Part shown: in pieces, positions 35,424-42,807 of the stretch | Numbering within the stretch: the stretch's first letter is position 1 | Layout of the letters: each line of letters starts with the position of its first letter | Assembly: GCF_025465255.1 (NCBI RefSeq) | Contig: NZ_JAODNI010000165.1 | Location: forward strand, 1 to 58,154 | Reading direction: 5' to 3' | DNA: 58,154 bases | Source of the DNA: Pseudonocardia sp. | Lineage (GTDB): Bacteria; Actinomycetota; Actinomycetes; Mycobacteriales; Pseudonocardiaceae | Translations under genes and position numbers: made by a program | Notes under the pieces: model-generated | Database searches by the model: none | The model's input: only the letters and a program-made list of their open reading frames with translations | Told to the model about the DNA's origin: nothing

Positions 35424-35834
35424 GTGAGTGTTCTCCGCGACGACGGCGTCGCCCCCGCCCTCGACCCCTCCCTGCTGAGCGGGCTGTCGCCGTGCCACCC
35501 GTGGTCGGCCCTGCTCGAGATCGGGGACCGGCGGATCGGCGTGCGGTCCGCGGCGAGGCGCTCGACGTGACCGAGGGCGACGACGTCAACGCCAGCCGGG
35601 ACTTCTGCTTCACCGTCTCGGCCGAGGAGTGGGGCGGTTCCGCTCCTCGCCCCCGCCGCGCGGGATGACCTCGGCGCAGGCGCTCGTCGCGACCCGCGGC
35701 GCGCACGGGGTACGGGGCAGCCGGGAGGTCTGGGCCCGCGCCGCACCGGCTGTCGACCGCATCGTCGACGCCCTCCGAGCGGCGTCGCTGCTGCCGCCGC
35801 GGCGGGCGGACCCGCGGCCCCGTTCCCGGCGTGA
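35424..35834 (+). pseudogene. Decayed small gene of the divergent arm
   Basis: From GTG at 35424 the frame reads APALDPSLLSGLSPCHPWSA, LLEIGDRRIGVRS, then (shifted) EALDVTEGDDVNASRDFCFT then VSAEEW, then (shifted again) MTSAQALVATRGAHGVRGSR and AAPAVDRIVDALRAASLLPP. Joined, the pieces give one protein of about 135 residues, interrupted by at least two frameshifts. I do not recognise the family with certainty; it is a small soluble protein next to an alpha/beta hydrolase. Its end overlaps the hydrolase GTG. Confidence 0.45.
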
Positions 35835-35942
35835 GCCCGATCGAGGGGCACTACCTGAACCTCGAGGTCGAGGGCGCGGGCGTCCCGCTGCTGCGCCTGC
35901 ACACCGCGGGCGCCGACTCCCGCCAGTTCCGGTACCTCCGGG
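35831..35942 (+). pseudogene. Alpha/beta-hydrolase N-terminal fragment
   Basis: GTG at 35831 begins SPIEGHYLNLEVEGAGVPLL, RLHTAGADSRQFRYL, the first strands and the oxyanion HTAG..S of the alpha/beta-hydrolase fold. Homology stops after about 37 residues. With the preceding relic it shows that the rightward arm of the GntR-controlled locus has been lost. Confidence 0.5.
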
Positions 35943-36501
35943 ACCGCCGACGTCCGCGACCAGCGGATAACCGCGCCTGCCCAGGACCCTCCTCAAAGGG
36001 ATCACGCGACCAGAACTCCAGTTGCCCGACCTCACCAAACCCGGGGCTCACCAGAGTTGGTGCCTCTCGCTCCGCCATCTCCGGTCCCGACAACCGCGCC
36101 GCAGGGCGAGGTGTCCTGTCGCCCGGATCCGGCGCCCTCGGCACGTGTCCGGACAGCAGGTCGCCGAGGCGCTCGCCCTGGCCGCCGACACCCTCGCCGA
36201 GCCGGGGAAGCGGGCCGCGAGGTTGGCGCCGCAGCGGCAGCGGACAGGTGCTGAGGGCTGCGATCCCGGCAGCCTCAGCGTCCGGGCGGCCGGGATCGCT
36301 GATGGTCGGCCCGGGCTGTCACCCAACCGAGGCGTCGAAGCCTACGTCGAAGAGACGGGCGGCTCCCGAGGAGCGGTCGATGGTCTGAGCTCGAGCCATT
36401 CGCCGCTCAGTGGCGACCTTTCGCCATTTCTACGCACCAGTAGCACCTGATCGGCCGCCTATCATTCCGCCACTTGCCCACCAGGGTGCCGCGTTGTCGC
36501 G
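35943..36501. other. 559-bp stretch without a recognised gene
   Basis: Presumably the remains of the hydrolase region plus the upstream region of the symporter. An open frame with ALALAADTLAEPGKRAARLA is not assignable to a family. Confidence 0.35.
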
Positions 36502-36519
36502 GTACGTGATCACACGTAC
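36502..36519. promoter_or_regulatory. Palindrome upstream of the solute symporter
   Basis: GTACGTG-ATCA-CACGTAC has perfect 7-bp arms around a 4-bp centre, 53 bp before the symporter start. It is a likely operator for a dimeric repressor; no regulator gene is adjacent. Confidence 0.45.
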
Positions 36520-36572
36520 GGGCAGCGTTGCGCCGATCGGGGTTTGCCGGTGTCGTCGCCGAAGGGATGCCC

Positions 36573-38234
36573 ATGACGTTGCTCGCCGCCGGGACGGCCG
36601 TGGGGAGCCCGGGACTGAACCTGGGCATATTCGCGGGGTTCGTCGCCTTGACCTTCGTGGTCCTGTTCGCGACGGCACGGGGCGGTCACCGCGCGGCCGG
36701 CGACTACTACACCGGCGGCCAGGCGTTCACGGCGGCGCAGAACGGCACGGCGATCGCGGGTGACTACCTCTCGGCGGCGGCGTTCCTCGGTGTCGTGGGG
36801 GCCGTCGCGGTGTACGGCTTCGACGGCGTGATGTTCGCGATCGGCTCGCTGACCGGATGGGTGATCGCGCTGCTGTTCATCGCCGAACCGCTGCGCAACA
36901 CGGGCCGCTACACGATGGCCGACGTGCTGAGCTACCGGCTGCGGGTGCGGCCGGTGCGCTCCGCGGCGGCGACCTCGACCCTGCTCGTGTCGATGCTGTA
37001 CCTGGTCGCCCAGATCGCCGGCGCGGGCGGGCTGCTCACGCTGCTGCTGGGCATCCCCAACTCCGACCGCGTGGACCAGTCCGTCGTCATCGCGGGTGTC
37101 GGCGTGCTGATGCTCGTCTACGTGCTCGTCGGCGGGATGAAGGGCACCACGTGGGTCCAGATCCTCAAGGCCGTGCTGCTGGCCGTCAGCGGCGCCTTGC
37201 TCGCGGTCTGGGTGCTCGGCCGGTGGGGGTTCAACCTCTCGTCGCTGCTGCAGTCCACGATGACGGCCAACTCGGCGGGCGAGGCGCTGCTCAACCCCGG
37301 CCTGCAGTACGGCAGGACCGAGCTGTCGAAGATCGACTTCCTGTCACTCGGGCTGGCCGGGCTGCTCGGGCCCGCAAGCCTGCCGCACGTCCTGATGCGC
37401 TTCTACACCGTGCCGGACGGCCGCGCCGCACGCCGTTCGGTCGTGTGGGCGATCTGGCTGATCGGCCTCTTCTTCCTCGCCGCGATCGTGATCGGGTACG
37501 GCGCGGCGGCGCTGGTCGGGCCCGACGCCATCACGGCCGCTGCCGGCGAGTCGAACGCCGCGGCCCCGCTGCTGGCCTACAAGCTCGGCGGCGAGGTGCT
37601 GCTGGGCGTCGTCGCCGCGATCGCGTTCGCCACGATCCTCGCCGTCGTCGCCGGGCTGACGATCACCGCGTCTGCCTCGTTTGCCCACGACGTCTACGCG
37701 ACGGTGCTGAAACGTGGCAACGCCGACCCGCGCGTCGAGGTCCGGGTCGCGCGGTTCACCGCCGTCGTCGTGGGGATCATCGCGATCGCGGGCGGGATCG
37801 TCGCCAACGGACAGAACATCGCCGTGCTCGTCGGCCTGACGTTCGCCGTCGCGGCGTCCGCCCACCTGCCGTCGCTGCTCTACACGCTGTACTGGCCGCG
37901 CTTCACCACCACGGGCGCCGTGCTGAGCATCTGGGGTGGGATGATCACGGCGCTCGTGCTCGTGGCGTTCTCGCCGGAGGTGTCGGGCACCCCGACGTCG
38001 CTGTTCCCCGACCACGACTTCGCCTGGTTCCCGCTGGCCAACCCGGGCATGGTGTCGATCCCCGTCTCGTTCCTGCTGGGCGCGGTGGGCACCTGGCTCG
38101 GCGGCCGGCGCCGCGATCCCGACGCCGCCCGGCGGCACGCCGAGATGGAGGTGCGGGCCCTCACCGGCGCCAACGTGGACCGGCCTCGGCCGCGCAGCCG
38201 CGCCACCACCGCTGCCCAGCGGTACGCCCGCTGA
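36573..38234 (+). CDS. Sodium:solute symporter (SSS family, ActP/MctC-like monocarboxylate type)
   Basis: 553 codons. ATG at 36573 is chosen because AAGGGA is 6-7 bases upstream; ATG at 36567 is also possible. Thirteen or so hydrophobic segments are present. Signature stretches: AAGDYYTGGQAFTAAQNGTA, IAGDYLSAAAFLGVVGA, GLLGPASLPHVLMRFYTVPD and AFATILAVVAGLTITASASF. These match the acetate/pyruvate-type permeases. The usual DUF485 partner gene is missing immediately upstream. It would import short organic acids with Na+. Confidence 0.93.
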   Translation: MTLLAAGTAVGSPGLNLGIFAGFVALTFVVLFATARGGHRAAGDYYTGGQAFTAAQNGTAIAGDYLSAAAFLGVVGAVAVYGFDGVMFAIGSLTGWVIALLFIAEPLRNTGRYTMADVLSYRLRVRPVRSAAATSTLLVSMLYLVAQIAGAGGLLTLLLGIPNSDRVDQSVVIAGVGVLMLVYVLVGGMKGTTWVQILKAVLLAVSGALLAVWVLGRWGFNLSSLLQSTMTANSAGEALLNPGLQYGRTELSKIDFLSLGLAGLLGPASLPHVLMRFYTVPDGRAARRSVVWAIWLIGLFFLAAIVIGYGAAALVGPDAITAAAGESNAAAPLLAYKLGGEVLLGVVAAIAFATILAVVAGLTITASASFAHDVYATVLKRGNADPRVEVRVARFTAVVVGIIAIAGGIVANGQNIAVLVGLTFAVAASAHLPSLLYTLYWPRFTTTGAVLSIWGGMITALVLVAFSPEVSGTPTSLFPDHDFAWFPLANPGMVSIPVSFLLGAVGTWLGGRRRDPDAARRHAEMEVRALTGANVDRPRPRSRATTAAQRYAR

Positions 38235-38399
38235 TCACGAGCCGGCGCGCGCGGCGACCCGCGACGCGCGGTCCGCGAGCAGATCAGCCGGCGCGCCCAC
38301 AAGGCCAAGGTGGTCGCCTCGGCCGAGCGGGGCGCCGCGCTCTACGGCGAGGCTCTGGAGCGGCTCGGCAGCCTGTGACCGTGCCCGAGACAACCTTCC

Positions 38400-39143
38400 T
38401 CCGGGCGGGCGGGCGGTGCGGGGCAGGACGACAAGCTCGCGTTCGAGGCCGGTCTGGTTGGTCTTCGAGCGGGCGATACCGGTCACCAGGCCGCGGTCGT
38501 GGTCGGTGATCTGGTCGACAGTGAGCACGGCGAGCTCGCTGCGGCGCAGCGCGGCGAAGAACCCGACCAGCAGTAGCGCGCGGTCGCGCAGTCCGGCGAG
38601 GTCGGGTTCGGGCTCACGGGTCTTCCAGACCCGCGTGGTCGGGCAGGCCGCGGCGACGTCGAGGAGCTCGGGCGGCATGAGCGGAACCGCCTGCTCGGGT
38701 GGGGCTGCGGATGCCCTCCCACACCGCGCTGACCCGGGCCCCCGCGGCAGGGTCGGGATGATCGGCGAGCTGGTGGGCGAAGCGGATCGGCGATAGGCGC
38801 CGACTCATCGTGCCGACCTTGGCCCCGCGGCCGGCGAGGTCGGTGAGGTAGCCGGAGAGCGCGGCCGGGTCGGCCGGGAGCGACTGCTCGTCGTGGGCGT
38901 GGCACCAGGCGGTGAAGTCGGCCCAGTCTCGCGGTAGCCGCGCAGCGTGTTCGCCGCCCGGGATGCCGCGACGTAGCCGGCCTCGTCGGCGGTCAGCGGG
39001 ATGTCGCCGGCGGGCGCGAGCCACTCCCGATCGGTTCCGGGTCGCGGATGGGCCGGTGCGGTCCCCTCCCCCGCGGCGCTCGGCCCCGCGTCGCCTCCGT
39101 TATGACAACCGCGGCGGCGTCGTCCCGACTGCGCACCTGACAC
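38400..39143 (-). pseudogene. Tyrosine recombinase (phage/IS-type integrase), frameshifted and truncated
   Basis: Across three frames: GDIPLTADEAGYVAASRAAN TLRGY, then DWADFTAWCHAHDEQSLPAD, LTDLAGRGAKVGTMSRRLSP, then AGLRDRALLLVGFFAALRRS ELAVLTVDQI. The N-terminal SAM-like core-binding domain and the first catalytic Arg (ALRRSEL) are seen. The later HxLRH and Tyr parts are absent, replaced by unrelated residues. It is a dead integrase; no attachment site was found. Confidence 0.65.
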
Positions 39144-39195
39144 GGAGTGCCGCGGGCTCGGGGGACGGCAGCGGGTGATGACTCACGGGCGGACC

Positions 39196-39438
39196 CTAGC
39201 CGCCGGTACCGACAGTGGCAGCGGTAGCTGCCGGGTGATCGTCCTGGCGACGATGCGAAGCCGCTTCCTGCTTCCCCGGGGAGAGCCGGCCGAGGTCGTT
39301 CTGGCGACGGCCGTCCTGCACGGGCAGTTCCTCGTCGAGGTCGGGCGGCGTGCCGCCGAGCAGTGCCGCCTCGAGCCGCTCCATGACCAGCATGAACACA
39401 CCCATCAGGACAGGCAGTACGAGCACGAGCAGGACCAT
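39196..39438 (-). CDS. Small protein with one membrane helix
   Basis: 80 codons, ATG at 39438 after GGAGGTG. The first 20 residues are hydrophobic (MVLLVLVLPVLMGVFMLVME), then ALLGGTPPDLDEELP and a charged, His/Arg-rich cytosolic tail. No known family. The ribosome site and the clear membrane segment support a real gene. It is the left neighbour of family-A protein 39684 on the same strand. Confidence 0.55.
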   Translation of the reverse strand: MVLLVLVLPVLMGVFMLVMERLEAALLGGTPPDLDEELPVQDGRRQNDLGRLSPGKQEAASHRRQDDHPAATAATVGTGG

Positions 39439-39683
39439 GCGCACCTCCGAGGCCACTGTCCCGGTACACGTCGGATCGCGCACTGCCCGGAACGGAGGAG
39501 CCTCGGGGTGGGCCTGCACCGATCGGAGGGCGCCGGAAGGCCCGAACGGGCCTGTCCGGCCCGCGACGGACCGAGTTGACTCGACGACGCCGAGGCAGCG
39601 AGGTGCACCCGATGGCGACCGTCGAGCGCAGGAACTGTCGGCCCGAGATCCGTCGTACCTGCCGGCCGAGACGGTCGGCGCCG

Positions 39684-39974
39684 CTAGGTCCGCGGGCCGG
39701 TGCCGATCCCGCGCGTGGCGGCTGGAGCGTCTGCGCCGCATTCGGGACAGCCGGCACCGCGGCCCTCGGGACGGCGAGGAAGCCGCTGCAGCTCGACGAG
39801 CTCCAGGCCCAGCGCTTCGATCCGCGCAATGAAGCCGTGAAGCGCGGCGCGGTCGGCCACGCGGCCGACCAGCAGTGTCTCCGTCGTCGCCGCGCTCGCC
39901 TCAAGCGGGTGGAGCGCGCCCAGCAGCCCGGGCGTCAGCCTGCCGGTGACCCGGAAGGCGTACTCAGCGCTCAC
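39684..39974 (-). CDS. Small family-A protein 1 (paralogue of 49150 and 49582)
   Basis: 96 codons, GTG at 39974 after GGGAGAA. The core YAFRVTGRLTPGLLGALHPL, TETLLVGRVADRAALHGFIA, RIEALGLELVELQRLP aligns with the proteins at 49150 and 49582: Y-x-V-x-GRL, a middle x-x-T-x-x-x-G-x-(V)-x-D, LH-x-(hydrophobic), (L/M)GLEL. The pattern of strands and two helices suggests a small ACT-like or ferredoxin-like fold (inference). This member has a C-terminal extension with CPECG, a possible half zinc site. It is divergent from LuxR gene 40028, 53 bp apart. Confidence 0.65.
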   Translation of the reverse strand: MSAEYAFRVTGRLTPGLLGALHPLEASAATTETLLVGRVADRAALHGFIARIEALGLELVELQRLPRRPEGRGAGCPECGADAPAATRGIGTGPRT

Positions 39975-40027
39975 GTCGTTCTCCCGTCCGGTGCGGCCTC
40001 CCCTCCCGACATGGTCGGAGCAACCGG

Positions 40028-42703
40028 ATGAGAGCGCCCCCTCCTGCCGGCATGAGACGGGGTGGCCGCCCTCCACCTGCCTCCGACGACACGGAGCGGG
40101 TCGACACCCGGTTCGCCGTCCCGCTCGCCACCCATGTGGTGGTCCGGCCGCGTCTGCACTCCCGGCTCCCGGGTGGGCTCGCGGCCTCCTGCGTCCTGAT
40201 CGCCGCACCGGCGGGATGGGGCAAGACGCTGCTCGCCGGCTCCTGGCTCGGCGCGGGCGGCGCCCGAGGTGCGTCCGCATGGATCTCGCTCGGGCCGCGC
40301 GACGACGACCTGCGGACCTTCTGGACGTCCGTCGCGGAGGCGCTCCGCCCCGTGGTCGGGAACCGCGCCGCCGGCGTCCTGCGCAACGCGGTCACCGCCG
40401 ACGACCTCGAACAGGCGCCGGGGCGGTTCGCCGAGGCGCTGGCCGCGGACGGGACGCCGGTCGTCCTCGTCCTCGACAACCTGCACGAGGTGACCGGGCT
40501 CGCCGTGCACGAGAGCCTGCTGCGGCTGGTCCGGCGGCCCCCGCCGGGGCTCCGGTTCGTCGTCACGACCCGCCGGGACCCGCCGTGGCCCCTGCACCGG
40601 CTGCGCCTCTCCGGCGTCCTCACCGAGATCCGGGCATCGGACCTCGCCTTCCGGGCCGACGAGACCCAGGACATGCTCGGCGGGCTCGGGATCGACCTCG
40701 ACGCCGTGCACGTCGACCGGCTCGTCGAGCGCACGGAGGGCTGGGCCGCAGGCCTACGGCTGGCGGCCCTGGAACTGCACGGCACGGCGGACCCCACCGG
40801 ATTCGTCGATGCGTTCTCGGGCGACGACCACGCCGTGGCGGCGTACCTGCTCGACGAGGTGCTCGACGGGCTGGCCCCGGACCTGCTCGCCTTCCTCGTG
40901 CGGCTCAGCATCCTGGACGTCGTGTGCGCCGACCTCGCCGACGCCCTGACCGGTAACCGGAGCGGCGCGGCGACGCTCGCCGAGCTCGCCGCGTCGAACC
41001 TGTTCGTGCACGCGGTCGGCACGGGCGGGCGGTGGTACCGGCTGCATCGGCTGATCGCCGACGTCCTGCGCGCCCGCATCGTCGCGCCACGCACGTTCCG
41101 CGATCTTCACCGACGCGCGGCCGAGTGGTGCCTGCACCAGGGGATGCCGCTCGACGCCGTCCGCTACGCACTCCGCGGCAGGCTCTGGCCGCTCGCCGCG
41201 GAGATCCTCGGCGTCCACGTCGCCGCGCTCACGCTGCGGGGCAGCCCGCGGGAGGTCGAGCTGATCCTGTCCGCCGTGCCCCGGGACGCGCTGCTCGGCC
41301 ACCCCGAGCTCGCGGCCGCGCTCGCCGGAGCCCGGGTCATCCAGGGCTCGAGCGCGGGAGTTGGGGAGCTGACGGCCGCGGCCACGGCGGGCGCCGACCG
41401 CCTGTCGGGCCGACGCGCCAGCCGGCTTCGAGTCGTGCTGCACCTGATCGATCTGGGGCACGCCCGCACGAGGGGGGACCTCGCCGGCGTCGCCGACGCG
41501 TGCCGGCGGATCCCGGAGGATCCGGCCGCTCTCGCCGCGCTCGGGCTCGCCGCCTGGGACGTGGTGCCGCTACTGGCCCTCGGAAACGCCGGGACGGCCG
41601 AGTTCTGGACCGGTGACGCTCCCTCGGCGGAGAAGCACCTGCGGGCCGCCGTGCAGATGGACCGGCCCGGTGGCGTCCTGCGGCCGCACATCAACGCGGC
41701 GGCCCACCTCGCCCTGCTGCAGTGCGAGCGGGGCGACCTCGACGCCGCGCAGGACGAGGCGCGCGCGGTGATCGAGCTCGTGACGGGGCTCGGGTGGACG
41801 GTCTCGGCCCAGGTCGTGGCGGCCTACCTGACCCTGGCCCGGGTGGCGCTCGACCGGGACCACCACTCCGATGCCGACCACTGGCTCGGACGGGTGGCGG
41901 AGGTCGAGGAGGTGGCCCCTGAATCCCACATCCAGCTCGCCGCGGCCGCCCTGACCGCGCTCCGCCAGGCGGACGCCGGCGACCTGGAGGGCGCGCTGAC
42001 CGCCCTGCGGTCGACGACGGCGAGGCTGGTCGGCAGCGCGCCCCCGGCGCTCGCCGACCGGCTGCTGCAGGTGGAGGCCGACCTGCTGTGCCGCAGCGGT
42101 GACCTCGAACGCGCGGGCGAGGTGCTGCGAGGATCGCCCGGCCCGGTCACGGCGGAGTCCGCGAGGGCCCTCGCCCATCTGAGCTTCCGCGCGGGGGACC
42201 TCGCGGCGGCGGAGGCGGCGCTGGCCCCGTTCCCGGACGACGGGGCCACGATGCGGGGGCGGGTGGAGGGCGCCCTGCTGCGCAGCGTGATCGCCGGGCG
42301 GCAGGACCGCGCGGCCGGGCTGTCCCGGCTGGAGGACGCGCTGATCGCGGCGGCTCCGATCGGGATGCGACGGCCCTTCCTGGTCCACGCGGCGGATCTG
42401 CGGGACCTGCTCGGCGCGAGGATCGAAGCCGGCACCGCGGTGGCTGCCTTCGCGGTGGATCTGGCGCGCCGGATGTCGGGGCAGCGCAGCCGGCCGCCGG
42501 TCGTCCAGGCCGCCGCGCTGACAAAGAGGGAGCAGCTCGTCCTGCGCTACATCGCGAGCACGCTGTCCAACGCGGAGATCGCCTCCGAGCTGTATCTGTC
42601 GGTGAACACCGTCAAGAGCCACCAGCGGATGGTCTACCGCAAGCTCGGAGCCGACGGCCGGCGCGACGCCGTGCGGCGCGCGAAGGAGCTGCGTCTCCTC
42701 TGA
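40028..42703 (+). CDS. MalT-type LuxR regulator 1 with ATPase domain
   Basis: 891 codons, ATG at 40028. The ATPase part has Walker A LIAAPAGWGKTLLAGSW (about 57-73), Walker B VVLVLDNLHEV (about 140-150) and the MalT/STAND GGLGIDLDAVHVDRLVERTE-GWAAGLRLAAL. A long TPR-like helical region follows. The C-terminal LuxR helix-turn-helix is canonical: LTKREQLVLRYIASTLSNAE, IASELYLSVNTVKSHQRMVY, RKLGADGRRDAV. Such proteins are ligand- and ATP-dependent activators. It is the first of three in tandem, divergent from small protein 39684. Confidence 0.95.
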   Translation: MRAPPPAGMRRGGRPPPASDDTERVDTRFAVPLATHVVVRPRLHSRLPGGLAASCVLIAAPAGWGKTLLAGSWLGAGGARGASAWISLGPRDDDLRTFWTSVAEALRPVVGNRAAGVLRNAVTADDLEQAPGRFAEALAADGTPVVLVLDNLHEVTGLAVHESLLRLVRRPPPGLRFVVTTRRDPPWPLHRLRLSGVLTEIRASDLAFRADETQDMLGGLGIDLDAVHVDRLVERTEGWAAGLRLAALELHGTADPTGFVDAFSGDDHAVAAYLLDEVLDGLAPDLLAFLVRLSILDVVCADLADALTGNRSGAATLAELAASNLFVHAVGTGGRWYRLHRLIADVLRARIVAPRTFRDLHRRAAEWCLHQGMPLDAVRYALRGRLWPLAAEILGVHVAALTLRGSPREVELILSAVPRDALLGHPELAAALAGARVIQGSSAGVGELTAAATAGADRLSGRRASRLRVVLHLIDLGHARTRGDLAGVADACRRIPEDPAALAALGLAAWDVVPLLALGNAGTAEFWTGDAPSAEKHLRAAVQMDRPGGVLRPHINAAAHLALLQCERGDLDAAQDEARAVIELVTGLGWTVSAQVVAAYLTLARVALDRDHHSDADHWLGRVAEVEEVAPESHIQLAAAALTALRQADAGDLEGALTALRSTTARLVGSAPPALADRLLQVEADLLCRSGDLERAGEVLRGSPGPVTAESARALAHLSFRAGDLAAAEAALAPFPDDGATMRGRVEGALLRSVIAGRQDRAAGLSRLEDALIAAAPIGMRRPFLVHAADLRDLLGARIEAGTAVAAFAVDLARRMSGQRSRPPVVQAAALTKREQLVLRYIASTLSNAEIASELYLSVNTVKSHQRMVYRKLGADGRRDAVRRAKELRLL

Positions 42704-42724
42704 CGGGGCTCATCCACGCGGCCT

Positions 42725-42741
42725 TCATCCCGGGGGAATGA
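42725..42741. promoter_or_regulatory. 17-bp palindrome, one-mismatch copy before LuxR gene 2
   Basis: TCATCCCGGGGGAATGA matches TCRYCC-N5-GGRYGA except for A at the second right-arm position. It ends 66 bp before ATG 42808. Extra half-sites GGCTCATCC flank it on both sides. Confidence 0.45.
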
Positions 42742-42807
42742 GCCGGGCTCATCCCGATCGGCAGGACCCTTCGGACGTCAGCGAAGAATCCAGGGAGGAG
42801 GTTCGGC

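Noticed and set aside
36857..38509. 550-codon plus-strand frame overlapping the symporter
   Set aside because: Out-of-frame reading of the symporter gene; no hydrophobic pattern.
40015..40031. Copy of the 17-bp palindrome before LuxR gene 1 (TCGGAGCAACCGGATGA)
   Set aside because: The right arm fits but the left arm has two mismatches and the site runs into the start codon; not counted.
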